From contig CAMOIX010000005.1 in the NCBI GenBank assembly GCA_946616365.1, positions 1-64,000 of the forward strand: 64,000 nucleotides of DNA. The letters run 5' to 3'. The position numbers and the translations under genes are program-made. Source of the stretch: AC2028 sp002373595 (GTDB taxonomy: Bacteria; Bacillota; Clostridia; Lachnospirales; Lachnospiraceae). Every line of letters begins with the position of its first letter. The stretch's first letter is position 1. Under the pieces are notes generated by a model. It worked only from the letters and a program-made list of their open reading frames with translations, had not been told where the DNA came from and searched no databases. Positions 44,501-52,889 of this stretch are shown piece after piece.

Positions 44501-45135
44501 TCATCCCTTACGGATCAAGGATCAAGGTTGTAGACGGACAGCACCTTGAGGCAGGAGACGAGCTTACCGAAGGATCGGTTAATCCTCACGATCTTCTCAA
44601 GATCAAGGGAATCCGTTCCGTACAGGATTATCTCCTTCGCGAGGTACAGCGTGTATACCGTCTCCAGGGTGTTGATATCGCAGATAAGCATATTGAGATC
44701 CTCGTTCGTCAGATGCTCCGCAAGGTACGCATTGACGAGCCCGGAGATACCGAATATCTCTCCGGCACACTTGTTGACTTCATCGAGTTTGAAGAGCTCA
44801 ACAAGCAGCTTGCTGCAGAGGGCAAGACTCCCGCAGAAGGAGAGCGTATCATCCTCGGTATTACCAAGGCAGCTCTTGCTACTGATTCCTTCATGTCGGC
44901 CGCATCATTCCAGGAGACCACCAAGGTTCTCACCGATGCTGCGATCAAGGGCAAGATCGATCCTCTTACCGGACTTAAAGAGAACGTTATCATCGGTAAG
45001 CTGATCCCTGCAGGAACCGGGCTTAAGAGATACAGAAATACCGAGCTCTCAACGGATTATCAGAATGCTACCGATCAGATGAATGCTGAAGAGGCAGCAG
45101 AGGAAGCTGCAGCAAACGCAGCAGAGGAAGAGTAA
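41512..45135 (+). CDS. rpoC: RNA polymerase beta prime subunit
   Basis: The 1207-residue subunit carries the N-terminal zinc finger (CHCGKYKKIRYKGVVCDKCG) and the catalytic metal-binding loop NADFDGD near residue 455. It also has the second zinc site (CRCKNGICAKCYG) and the trigger-loop region (MRTFHTGGVAG). The Ala/Glu-rich C-terminus is lineage-typical. AAAAGGAG precedes the start 46 bases after rpoB. Confidence 0.98.
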   Translation: MPEMTNDTYQPITFDAIRIGLASPEKIREWSHGEVTKPETINYRTLKPERDGLFCERIFGPSKDWECHCGKYKKIRYKGVVCDKCGVEVTKATVRRERMGHIELAAPVSHIWYFKGIPSRMGLILDISPKVLEKILYFASYIVLDPADSPLEKKQVLSEKEYQDAREQYGNRFRVGMGAEAIKELLSQIDLEAERKELRDELPGSSGQKRARIVKRLEVVEAFCDSGNKPEWMILDVLPVIPPDLRAMVQLDGGRFATSDLNDLYRRIINRNNRLSRLLDLGAPDIIVRNEKRMLQEAVDALIDNGRRGRPVTGPGNRPLKSLSDMLKGKTGRFRQNLLGKRVDYSGRSVIVVGPELKIYQCGLPKEMALELFKPFVMKELVGRGISQNIKNAKKLVERWDSQVWDVLEDVIHEHPVMLNRAPTLHRLGIQAFEPILVEGKAIKLHPLVCTAFNADFDGDQMAVHLPLSVEAQAECRFLLLSPNNLLKPSDGGPVAVPSQDMVLGIYYLTQERDGEIGEGSAYSSLNEAILAYENGYITLHSKIHVRRSAVNAKGETITGMVDTTLGRLLFNEILPQDLGFVDRSDPEQFLKPEIDFLVGKKHLKAILEAVINTHGAFKTAEVLDDVKAIGYKYSTRAAMTVSISDMTVPEKKPELLAEAQNTVDKIALNYRRGLITEEERYAEVIRTWNETDKELTDLLINGLDKYNNIFMMADSGARGSNQQIKQLAGMRGLMADTTGRTIELPIKSNFREGLDVLEYFLSAHGARKGLSDTALRTADSGYLTRRMVDVSQQLVIHDMDCAEGLDEIPGMTVKAFMDGKETIEKLQDRITGRVSCEEIKDKKGNTIVGVNQMITPARAKKILSEGVSAKGEPVDRVRIRTILTCRCKNGICAKCYGANMATGEGVQIGEAVGIIAAQSIGEPGTQLTMRTFHTGGVAGDNITQGLPRVEELFEARKPKGLAIICEFDGVAEIRDTKKKREVVVTNKETGESKAYLIPYGSRIKVVDGQHLEAGDELTEGSVNPHDLLKIKGIRSVQDYLLREVQRVYRLQGVDIADKHIEILVRQMLRKVRIDEPGDTEYLSGTLVDFIEFEELNKQLAAEGKTPAEGERIILGITKAALATDSFMSAASFQETTKVLTDAAIKGKIDPLTGLKENVIIGKLIPAGTGLKRYRNTELSTDYQNATDQMNAEEAAEEAAANAAEEE

Positions 45136-45150
45136 TACTTTCGTTTTATG

Positions 45151-45188
45151 AAGGAGTTGCAGGAGGAATCTCCGGCAACTCCTTTTTT
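45151..45188 (+). terminator. Terminator of rpoBC
   Basis: AAGGAGTTGC (45151-45160) pairs with GCAACTCCTT (45175-45184), followed by T at 45183-45188. Confidence 0.93.
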
Positions 45189-45202
45189 AACAGGAGAAGG
45201 AT

Positions 45203-46120
45203 ATGAAAGTACTGGTTACGGGAGTGGGCGGACAGCTTGGACATGATGTGATGAATGAACTGCACTCACGCGGAAGTATGGGTGTGGGTTCGGATATTGC
45301 ACCTGCATATTCAGGTATTGAGGACGGTTCGCCCGTGACTGAGATGGAATATATCCAAATGGATATAACCGATGCTGAGAAGGTTCGCGAAGTGGTCGGA
45401 TCGGTGAAGCCGGATGTGATCGTTCACTGTGCAGCCTGGACAGCCGTAGACGCCGCAGAAGACCCTGAGAATCGTGACAAGGTCATGAAGATCAATGTGG
45501 ACGGTACAAGGAACCTGGCTGTGGCAGCAAAGGCTATAGATGCATCTATGTGTTATATCAGCACCGATTATGTCTTTGACGGACAGGGAGAGACTCCCTG
45601 GGATCCGGACTGCAAAGACTACGCACCGATATCCGTTTACGGTGAGAGTAAGCTCCGCGGCGAGCAGGCGCTCGCTGAGACGATCGATAAGTATTTTATC
45701 GTACGTATAGCATGGGCCTTTGGATTAAACGGCAATAACTTCGTCAAGACTATGCTTAAACTCTCTGATAATCATGACGAACTCCGTGTGGTGAGCGATC
45801 AGATAGGTACTCCGACATACATGTACGATCTCGCAAGGCTTCTTGTCGATATGATACAGACTGACAGATACGGATATTATCATGCGACCAATGAAGGCGG
45901 ATATATCTCCTGGTATGACTTCGCATGTGAGATATTCAGACAGGCAGGGAAGAAGACAAGAGTGATCCCGGTCACGACCGCCGAATACGGTCTTTCCAAG
46001 GCGGCAAGGCCTTTCAACAGCAGGCTGGACAAGAGCAAACTGGTGAAGAACGGATTTAAGCCTCTTCCGGAGTGGAAGGATGCACTCGCCAGATACCTTA
46101 AGGAAAGCGGAGTAATCTGA
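45203..46120 (+). CDS. rfbD: dTDP-4-dehydrorhamnose reductase
   Basis: It catalyses the last step of dTDP-L-rhamnose synthesis. The 305-residue reductase shows GVGGQLGHDV near residue 7, CAAWTAVDAAED, STDYVFDG, YGESKLRGE with the Tyr-x-x-x-Lys pair, and IAWAFGLNGNNFVKTM. rfbA, rfbB and rfbC are not in the window, so this is a detached copy. AGGAGAAGG precedes the ATG. Its stop overlaps the start of an ABC-like membrane protein by one base (TGATG). Confidence 0.9.
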   Translation: MKVLVTGVGGQLGHDVMNELHSRGSMGVGSDIAPAYSGIEDGSPVTEMEYIQMDITDAEKVREVVGSVKPDVIVHCAAWTAVDAAEDPENRDKVMKINVDGTRNLAVAAKAIDASMCYISTDYVFDGQGETPWDPDCKDYAPISVYGESKLRGEQALAETIDKYFIVRIAWAFGLNGNNFVKTMLKLSDNHDELRVVSDQIGTPTYMYDLARLLVDMIQTDRYGYYHATNEGGYISWYDFACEIFRQAGKKTRVIPVTTAEYGLSKAARPFNSRLDKSKLVKNGFKPLPEWKDALARYLKESGVI

Positions 46121-47874
46121 TGATCTCCGGACTTCTGAGACTTTTACCGCGATCACGTAAGTATGTTGTATTTGGCGTGTTCTGGCGATGGATATCGCTG
46201 GTTGCAGGATTTTTTATGATATATGGGGTGGCTTCGCTCCTTACGGGAGTGAGTCACCCTTTGCCTTTTGTAACGATCATAATGGGTGCTTTGCTGGTCG
46301 GATTCTTATCGGATGAGTGCATAGTCAAATGTAAGATAAAGTCAGTATCCGATATCAGAAGGATAACCGGCAGGATGGCACTTGATAAGATTGAAAGCAT
46401 CGGACCGTCGTACAGGGAGAACATATCTGATGAAACGGTGATTGGCTTTCTGTGTGAAGGTACAGGGAGTCTGGAAAGATACATAACTGAATTTATCCCG
46501 ACGGTTTTGTTTTCCGCTCTGTCTGCAGTGACGATCTTTGCTGTTATGATCAATTATGATGCCAAAACAGCATCTGTGCTTTTGCTCTTTTCGATCATAT
46601 CTTTTATCTTTTCATTTATCATCATAAAGACAAAAAATGAACCCGGATCGATCATTGATATCATCACATACGGAGGCTCACTCGTCGGTATGTGTATCGC
46701 AGCTGCCGGGTACTTTCAGGGCAGGATCAGACTGATGCCTGCGATAATATCTTTTATTGTGTCAGCAGTGGCAATGCTTCCTTTCAGGAGACTGGGATCG
46801 CTTATTGGGATAGCTGTAGAGGGAGAGAATGCGATATCCGAGCTTGGAATATTGTTCGGTATTAGGGACAGAGAAGCAGGGCTCGACAGAAGACTCGGGG
46901 ATAAGGTAGATATCAGATTTGATAATGTATGCCTTTTCGGAGACGAAGGTGCGGACGAAATAAACGCTTGTTTCCACTCGGGCAGAGTAGCTGTATATGA
47001 TGGCGATGAAGGCGGAGTGATCGCCGGTATCCTGAGCGGCAGGAAGACTTACCAAAGCGGAAATGTAAAACTTAACGGTGTGGAACTGTCAGGGATCTCG
47101 CCAGGCTCTGCATGCGATATCATTACTTATGTCGGTGATGACAGTTATATTTTTTCCGGGACTGTGCGTGACAATCTCCTGATGGGCGATCCTGATGCGG
47201 ATGACAATAAATGCAAAGCGGCACTTAAGAAGGTGAGCTTTATCATAGCACTCGAACTCGCGGACGGACTTGATACGAGAGTCGCCGAGGATGGAGGAAA
47301 TCTGTCAAAGGGGCAAAGGATGAGACTCCTTGTCGCAAGAGCGCTGCTTCACGATACACCTGTCTATGTATTCGACAATGTGAGATCGGGCGTCGATGAT
47401 GAAAGCCGTAAAGTGATAGAAAGTATCATTAATGATATTTCATATGCGCATACAGTGCTTGATATAAGGCATTCGGATATGCCTGTACTTTATGATGAGG
47501 GGTCGACCGATGCGAGAGATCGCGAGATTTCAGAAGGGATAAATGCATTTATTTCCGAGACGGTACGCGGCGCGGCAGAGAGTATCAGATTTGGAAACTT
47601 TGGAAAAAGAAGTGACCTGTATGAGAAGTATGCGTCTGCGATATCAAACGAAAACGGTAAGGCCGAACGCGTCAGAGACAGAATACGGTCATATATCCGG
47701 TTGGCTCTTGTTTTTGTTTTTTTGTTTATAGTAAATTATTTTGTATATAAGATGAGCCGTTCGGAAATTGCATTTTTGCCGGCTTCGATAACAGTTTGTG
47801 TACTTGCGGTTTTATGTCTGTTTGTTATGGAAAGGAGAGATCCATATGCCTTTAAATCCTATCATAAACGCTGA
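46120..47874 (+). CDS. Degenerate ABC-transporter-like membrane protein
   Basis: The 584-residue protein has an N-terminal membrane part (about six segments, 1-230), a region laid out like an ABC ATPase (about 255-470), and two more membrane segments near 540-575. The ATPase is eroded: the Walker A position reads AVYDGDEGGV with no Gly-Lys-Ser/Thr, the Q-loop Gln is missing (YVGDDSYIF), the signature is NLSKGQRMRLLVARAL, and Walker B ends VYVFDN with Asn in place of the catalytic Glu. ATP hydrolysis is therefore unlikely. The frame is intact, so it is a conserved pseudo-enzyme or an early pseudogene. The layout recalls CydD/CydC halves. Confidence 0.7.
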   Translation: MISGLLRLLPRSRKYVVFGVFWRWISLVAGFFMIYGVASLLTGVSHPLPFVTIIMGALLVGFLSDECIVKCKIKSVSDIRRITGRMALDKIESIGPSYRENISDETVIGFLCEGTGSLERYITEFIPTVLFSALSAVTIFAVMINYDAKTASVLLLFSIISFIFSFIIIKTKNEPGSIIDIITYGGSLVGMCIAAAGYFQGRIRLMPAIISFIVSAVAMLPFRRLGSLIGIAVEGENAISELGILFGIRDREAGLDRRLGDKVDIRFDNVCLFGDEGADEINACFHSGRVAVYDGDEGGVIAGILSGRKTYQSGNVKLNGVELSGISPGSACDIITYVGDDSYIFSGTVRDNLLMGDPDADDNKCKAALKKVSFIIALELADGLDTRVAEDGGNLSKGQRMRLLVARALLHDTPVYVFDNVRSGVDDESRKVIESIINDISYAHTVLDIRHSDMPVLYDEGSTDARDREISEGINAFISETVRGAAESIRFGNFGKRSDLYEKYASAISNENGKAERVRDRIRSYIRLALVFVFLFIVNYFVYKMSRSEIAFLPASITVCVLAVLCLFVMERRDPYAFKSYHKR

Positions 47875-49405
47875 TTTTCCCGATCCCGATATAGTCAGGG
47901 TCGGAGATACCTTTTACATGATAAGCACCACTATGTTTTTTATGCCGGGGGGAGATATCCTCAGGTCTTATGATCTGGCGCATTGGGAGATAGTAGGACA
48001 TATATTTGCGGATCTGGGTGAGGGGGACAGATACGAGCTGGCTAATGGCGAGAATGTGTATTCGCGCGGAATGTGGGCTCCTTCCATTAGGTATCATGAT
48101 GGCCTTTTCTATGTGACATTTGCATGTAATGAAAAGAGAAAATCTCTCCTCTATACCGCAAAGGATCCTCTCGGAGAATGGGAACTGACCGAACTTGATG
48201 ATTTCTATCATGATGCATCGCTCTTTTTTGATGACGACGGCAGAGTGTATATCGTCTCGGGCAATACCACAATAAATATCAATGAACTGGATCCGAAGAC
48301 ATGGAAGAAAAAGGAAGGCGGACTGTCGAAGGTTCTGATAGAGGATAAAAAAGGACAGTTCCTCGGCTACGAGGGATGCCATCTGTATAAATACAATGGT
48401 AAGTATTACCTTTTCACCTGCCATATGCCCAAAGAGACAGACGGGCGCAAGACAGAGGACTGTTTTATATCGGACAGCTTAGAAGGGTCATTCAGAGGTA
48501 AACTCATATTAAATGACTGCATGGGATACAGACCTTATCTGCAGGTCGCACAGGGCGGAATGGTCGATGATGCATATGGTAATCTCTATATGTTTATGTT
48601 CCAGGACAGAGGTGCTATAGGACGTGCTCCTGTCATCATGCCCATGCGATTTGACGATGACGGATATCCCATGCCCGATACACCCGATGGGAAAGTTCCG
48701 ATATCATTTGAAGGCTGTAAATATGATCCTGCAGTGAATGACAGGATAAGGGACCTTATATATGCGGATGATGACTTTGGATATAAAGATGTGGATGATA
48801 TGCTCGCTTCATCACCGTGGTGGCAGATATCACATAATCCGGATAAAGGGTGCATATCCTTTACGGACAGGCACTCGATCAAGATAAAGACAAACAGGAC
48901 CGTTCCCAATCTGCTCCATGCGAGAAATGTATTTACAGTGCGCTGCATGGGACCTGCGAGCAAGGCGAGTGTTAAGATCGATGTATCGGGACTGAATGAG
49001 GGCGATTACGCGGGCATCGCTGTTTACAATGCTCACTACGGATCTCTGGCTGTCAGGAAGCATGATGGCAAGAACGAACTTGTTCTTGTAAATGCAGATG
49101 CTGCAAATCCCGGCGTGGGAGGTGATAAGGGTTTCTTCGACAGAGATCCGGAGGAAACCGTCATCGACACACTTGACACAGGTGTCATAACGCTTATTGC
49201 AAATGCGGATTTTTCCAAAGAGCGGGATGTGTCGTACTTTGAGTATGTTAAAGCCGGTGAGAAGAAAAAAGCAGGCGGGGAGCATCCCATGTACTTCAAA
49301 CTCGATATGTTCACGGGGTGCAGGTTCGCACTCTTTGTATATTCAAAAGAGCAGCCCGGAGGCTGCGCTGAGTTCTCTGATTATCGTATGACCGTTGCAG
49401 AATAA
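47846..49405 (+). CDS. Glycoside hydrolase family 43 enzyme
   Basis: The 519-residue protein has the five-bladed propeller of GH43 beta-xylosidases/alpha-L-arabinofuranosidases. NADFPDPDIVRVGD at the N-terminus supplies the catalytic base (D13 by family pattern), and YEGCHLYKYNGKYYLF supplies the acid Glu. A C-terminal beta-sandwich (about 330-515) follows. There is no signal peptide, so it is cytoplasmic and should act on imported xylan or arabinan oligosaccharides, fitting a plant-fibre degrader. AAAGGAGAG places the start at ATG 47846, which lies within the last 29 bases of the preceding gene. Confidence 0.88.
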   Translation: MPLNPIINADFPDPDIVRVGDTFYMISTTMFFMPGGDILRSYDLAHWEIVGHIFADLGEGDRYELANGENVYSRGMWAPSIRYHDGLFYVTFACNEKRKSLLYTAKDPLGEWELTELDDFYHDASLFFDDDGRVYIVSGNTTININELDPKTWKKKEGGLSKVLIEDKKGQFLGYEGCHLYKYNGKYYLFTCHMPKETDGRKTEDCFISDSLEGSFRGKLILNDCMGYRPYLQVAQGGMVDDAYGNLYMFMFQDRGAIGRAPVIMPMRFDDDGYPMPDTPDGKVPISFEGCKYDPAVNDRIRDLIYADDDFGYKDVDDMLASSPWWQISHNPDKGCISFTDRHSIKIKTNRTVPNLLHARNVFTVRCMGPASKASVKIDVSGLNEGDYAGIAVYNAHYGSLAVRKHDGKNELVLVNADAANPGVGGDKGFFDRDPEETVIDTLDTGVITLIANADFSKERDVSYFEYVKAGEKKKAGGEHPMYFKLDMFTGCRFALFVYSKEQPGGCAEFSDYRMTVAE

Positions 49406-49424
49406 TATAGAGTCAGGATAATAA

Positions 49425-49457
49425 AAGAGTCGCAGACGGATCATCGTCTTGCGGCTC
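49425..49457. terminator. Bidirectional hairpin between the GH43 gene and the GGDEF gene
   Basis: AAGAGTCGCAGACG and CGTCTTGCGGCTCTT pair with a couple of mismatches around GATCAT. The right arm includes the last codons of the convergent gene. Confidence 0.65.
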
Positions 49458-51603
49458 TTCTGTCGTTTCTGCCTGCGTAGTAGCGGGCCTTATCTTCATA
49501 CATCATCTTGTCGGCCTGCTTCTTGACATCCTCACAATCGGGGTTGCCGTCAGAAGCATAGATGAAACCAAGCGAAGCGCTTCTTCCTTTTTCCCTAAGC
49601 AGTTCTTTGACGTGTTCAACGGATTCGGTAAATATGCTCTCGTAATTTGTTACCATATATGCCGCAAATTCATCTCCGCCCATTCGGTAGACATTTTCCC
49701 TGCCGTATACTTCGGCAAGTACGGTTGCGACATCCTTGATCATGCGGTCGCCTTCTTCATGTCCGAGAGTATCGTTGGCAACTTTCAGACCGTTGATATC
49801 ACACATAACAAATCCGTAAGGACGGTTTCGGTCGAGCTTATACTCTTCGAATTCTTGGATGGCACGGCGGTTCTTGACGCCGGTCATCTGATCGTAGTAA
49901 CTGTACTGTATGAGCTTGAGCTCGTTGTCACGCTGACTTAAGGTCTCGGATAAGAAGTACTCGAGGAGCTGAACTATGCCGGCCACCTCGTCCATCAGAT
50001 CGGGAGGAGGATTGTTGATGCCAAAGAATCCTCTGTATTCGGATCCGTTAAGTATCGGAGCGGTGATGATACTCTTTACGCCGCGCCCTGAAAGCTCATT
50101 GTAGATAACGGGTTCAGCTTCTTTAAGCTTTTCAATATCGCGAATGACGATATTCTCGCCGTTTTTAAATTTCTCATAGAACTTGTCCACGATACCGGTG
50201 TAGGGAACGCTTTCGTGCCTGGGAGCATCGTCCGTCGGATCTTCGGCACTCCAGATGTAAGTGTTGTCCAGTTTACCGTTTTTCTGATCTTCGTAGATGT
50301 AAGCATCGGTCGCACGGAACTCTTTGCCCATATATTCGAGCATCTGGTGGAGAGTCTCTTCTGTTGACTTTCCGGACATCGCGTACTGCATGAGTGAGTT
50401 TACGAACTTATCCTGCCTGTTGCCCTTTCGCTCCATAGAGATCCACTTGACGATCTGCATAAATATCGCAGCCATGAAGACCATGAGTCCGATCTGCATG
50501 AACAGACCGCTGTTCTGCTTGGAATTGCCGGACAGAGAGTATCTGGCGATATCTACGAAACTTCCGAATATGAAACAGATCGCTCCGTTTCTGAAAAAGC
50601 CCAAAGAAGTGGGGAGATTGTATTTCTTGCAATAGATACGGTTCCTTATGAACATAACGATCGCAAGGGTCGTGGCCAGAGCATATGATACATAGAAGAT
50701 AGGCATCAGTTTATGCATATCGATATCGAAGACGAGCCTGAGGAAAAGAGTCAGGGCCAGGGTCGCTGCCGACAGTATAAATGCGATCAGCGGATAGATC
50801 TTATTCTTTTTCTTTATGATCGAATTGATAAAGACTATCGCAGGATATTCGACAAAAGGTATAAGCAGGTAATCGAGAACACGGATCGCCTCGGTGCTGT
50901 CGATGAGAATCTGAAGGACAGATGATTCGATAAGAGTCCAAAAACCCATGATCACCAGAGCGCCGCCGAGAGCAAATAGATTATAGGGGAACTTGGTCTC
51001 GTGATACATTCCGAGATGTACGACCATGATCGCTATGCCGAAGAATACGATGAGAGAGGACACAAGGAATGCTGCGGCATTCTCACTGAAGATCCTGTGA
51101 TAGAATGTACGGTTGTTGCAGATCGCACAGTCAGGAAATCGTCCGCTGCTCTCTCCGATATATGGAAGTGCGATCTCTATCGTAACCGTTTTGCCGGCAT
51201 CCGAAGGGGAGAGTGAGATGTTATGATAGATATCTCCGGTGCCCCATCCGGTGAGATTTTTTCTGGGAAAATATACATAGACAGTACTGCCGTCAATCTT
51301 GACAGAGAAGCTTACATTGCGGCTGATGAGGTTTAAGTCGTCGCCTGAGAGTATTCCTGCGGGGAGAGTATTGTATACGGTAATGTATCCGCGACTGTCC
51401 GAAGGCGGAAGCTTGGTGAGCGAGGTATTTCGGCCCGCACTGCTCTTCCAACCGCCCGCATAGTTGATGTAGTGGTCGTTGTCGTAGTTCCTGCTGAGCT
51501 TGTAGATGTCTGTTCCGACGAAGATATAAATCAGGAAGCCCAGAAGTATGAGAAGATATAAAATTGCCAATACCGAGAAGAATCGGCGCTTTCTTTTTTC
51601 CAT
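49441..51603 (-). CDS. Membrane diguanylate cyclase (7TMR-DISM-like, GAF, GGDEF)
   Basis: The 720-residue protein begins with a signal anchor (about 8-28) and an extracytoplasmic beta-rich domain (about 30-170). Seven membrane segments (about 180-390), a GAF-like region (about 420-560) and a C-terminal GGDEF domain with YRMGGDEFAAY (GGDEF at 642-646) follow. The intact active site predicts synthesis of cyclic di-GMP from two GTP. No RxxD inhibitory site is seen just upstream, so product feedback may be absent. A longer N-terminus is rejected because ATG 51603 opens the anchor. The promoter ends seven bases before it and no SD exists. Confidence 0.88.
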   Translation of the reverse strand: MEKRKRRFFSVLAILYLLILLGFLIYIFVGTDIYKLSRNYDNDHYINYAGGWKSSAGRNTSLTKLPPSDSRGYITVYNTLPAGILSGDDLNLISRNVSFSVKIDGSTVYVYFPRKNLTGWGTGDIYHNISLSPSDAGKTVTIEIALPYIGESSGRFPDCAICNNRTFYHRIFSENAAAFLVSSLIVFFGIAIMVVHLGMYHETKFPYNLFALGGALVIMGFWTLIESSVLQILIDSTEAIRVLDYLLIPFVEYPAIVFINSIIKKKNKIYPLIAFILSAATLALTLFLRLVFDIDMHKLMPIFYVSYALATTLAIVMFIRNRIYCKKYNLPTSLGFFRNGAICFIFGSFVDIARYSLSGNSKQNSGLFMQIGLMVFMAAIFMQIVKWISMERKGNRQDKFVNSLMQYAMSGKSTEETLHQMLEYMGKEFRATDAYIYEDQKNGKLDNTYIWSAEDPTDDAPRHESVPYTGIVDKFYEKFKNGENIVIRDIEKLKEAEPVIYNELSGRGVKSIITAPILNGSEYRGFFGINNPPPDLMDEVAGIVQLLEYFLSETLSQRDNELKLIQYSYYDQMTGVKNRRAIQEFEEYKLDRNRPYGFVMCDINGLKVANDTLGHEEGDRMIKDVATVLAEVYGRENVYRMGGDEFAAYMVTNYESIFTESVEHVKELLREKGRSASLGFIYASDGNPDCEDVKKQADKMMYEDKARYYAGRNDRRAARR

Positions 51604-51610
51604 ATAATGT

Positions 51611-51639
51611 ATTTTACCCCTACCGGGGCAGTTGGTCAA
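51611..51639 (-). promoter_or_regulatory. Promoter of the diguanylate cyclase gene, leaderless
   Basis: On the minus strand TTGACC (51639-51634) and TAAAAT (51616-51611) are exactly 17 bases apart. Only seven bases separate the -10 from the ATG, so transcription should start at or next to the start codon. Confidence 0.7.
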
Positions 51640-51675
51640 ACAAATAACAATCCCCGAAAAAACCTTAATTTTTCG

Positions 51676-51704
51676 TTGACAAGGGGTATTTACGTGCGTA
51701 TAAT
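51676..51704 (+). promoter_or_regulatory. Consensus promoter of the str operon
   Basis: TTGACA (51676-51681) and TATAAT (51699-51704) are perfect consensus boxes with a 17-base spacer, the strongest promoter in the window. Confidence 0.93.
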
Positions 51705-51795
51705 ATTCTAGCATGCGCAAAAAGGCGGGATAAGTGCGCCTTAAAATAAGAAAAATTCAGCGCATAGTATTATAGAAAGGAAAGGTGAACCCAGA

Positions 51796-52218
51796 ATGCC
51801 AACATTCAACCAGTTAGTCAGAAAGGGACGCGAAACTTCCGTTAAGAAGTCGACGGCACCTGCTCTTCAGAAGGGATACAACTCTCTTCACAAGAAGGCT
51901 ACCGATACCTCTTCTCCTCAGAAGCGCGGCGTTTGCACTGCAGTTAAGACTGCAACCCCTAAGAAGCCTAACTCTGCTCTTCGTAAGATCGCCAGAGTGC
52001 GTCTTTCAAACGGAATCGAAGTTACCAGCTACATTCCCGGCGAAGGTCACAATCTTCAGGAGCACAGTGTAGTGCTGATCCGTGGCGGCCGTGTTAAGGA
52101 TCTGCCCGGTACCAGGTATCACATCATTCGCGGAACTCTCGATACCGCAGGTGTGGCAAACCGTAAGCAGGCGCGTTCCAAGTACGGTGCCAAGAGACCT
52201 AAGGAAGCTAAGAAGTAA
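51796..52218 (+). CDS. rpsL: 30S ribosomal protein S12
   Basis: The 140-residue decoding-centre protein starts PTFNQLVRKGRE and contains TATPKKPNSALRK, with the Lys whose substitution gives streptomycin resistance being wild type. It also contains GEGHNLQEHSVVLIRGGRVKDLPG. AAAGGAAAGG precedes the ATG. Confidence 0.98.
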   Translation: MPTFNQLVRKGRETSVKKSTAPALQKGYNSLHKKATDTSSPQKRGVCTAVKTATPKKPNSALRKIARVRLSNGIEVTSYIPGEGHNLQEHSVVLIRGGRVKDLPGTRYHIIRGTLDTAGVANRKQARSKYGAKRPKEAKK

Positions 52219-52240
52219 TAAGCTGACCTAAGGAGTAGCA

Positions 52241-52372
52241 ACGTACAGGATCGGAAAAGCGAAACGAACTAAGGTTAAAGTGTTGAATTGGGATTCATTT
52301 GATGAGCCTGATTCAGGCACCGCGCTGAAGGGATACACAGTGAGTACCGATGATTTATTGATGGTCATGTAA
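52241..52372 (+). other. Possible 43-codon reading frame without ATG between rpsL and rpsG
   Basis: The 187-base gap between rpsL and rpsG is unusually long. AAGGAG at 52230-52235 is followed after five bases by ACG at 52241, opening an uninterrupted frame (ACG-TAC-AGG-ATC-GGA) to TAA at 52370-52372. A GTG within the frame would give about 27 residues. No family is recognised; it could be chance, a non-ATG leader, or a binding site for S7 autoregulation. Confidence 0.2.
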
Positions 52373-52405
52373 GAATGTGACCGGATTAATAAGGAGGGAA
52401 GAGAC

Positions 52406-52876
52406 GTGCCTAGAAAAGGACATATAGCAAAAAGAGACGTATTAGCAGATCCTTTGTATAACGATAAGGTCGTTACCAAGCTTATCAACAACGTAATGCT
52501 TGACGGCAAGAAGAGCGTAGCTCAGAAGATCGTTTACGGAGCATTTGCACAGGTGGAAGAGAAGGCCGGAAAGCCTGCTCTCGAGGTTTTCCAGGAGGCT
52601 ATGAACAATGCATGCCCCAGCCTTGAGTGTAAAGCTCGCCGTATCGGCGGCGCCACCTACCAGGTTCCTCTCGAGGTTAAGCCCGAGAGACGCCAGACCC
52701 TGGGACTTCGTTGGATCACCATGTTTGCGCGCAAGCGCCCTGAGAAGACCATGGTCGACAGACTGGCGAACGAGATCCTTGATGCAGCAGCCAACACCGG
52801 CGGAGCTGTTAAGAGGAAGGAAGATATGCACAAGATGGCCGAGGCAAACAAGGCTTTCGCGCATTATCGTTTCTAA
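52406..52876 (+). CDS. rpsG: 30S ribosomal protein S7
   Basis: The 156-residue head-assembly protein starts with GTG (52406) after AAGGAGGG. PRKGHIAKRDVLADPLYND, LEVFQEAMNNACPSLECKARRIGGATYQVP and RKREDMHKMAEANKAFAHYRF-like segments identify it. S7 represses its operon in other bacteria. Confidence 0.97.
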   Translation: MPRKGHIAKRDVLADPLYNDKVVTKLINNVMLDGKKSVAQKIVYGAFAQVEEKAGKPALEVFQEAMNNACPSLECKARRIGGATYQVPLEVKPERRQTLGLRWITMFARKRPEKTMVDRLANEILDAAANTGGAVKRKEDMHKMAEANKAFAHYRF

Positions 52877-52889
52877 GGAGGGATAGTCA

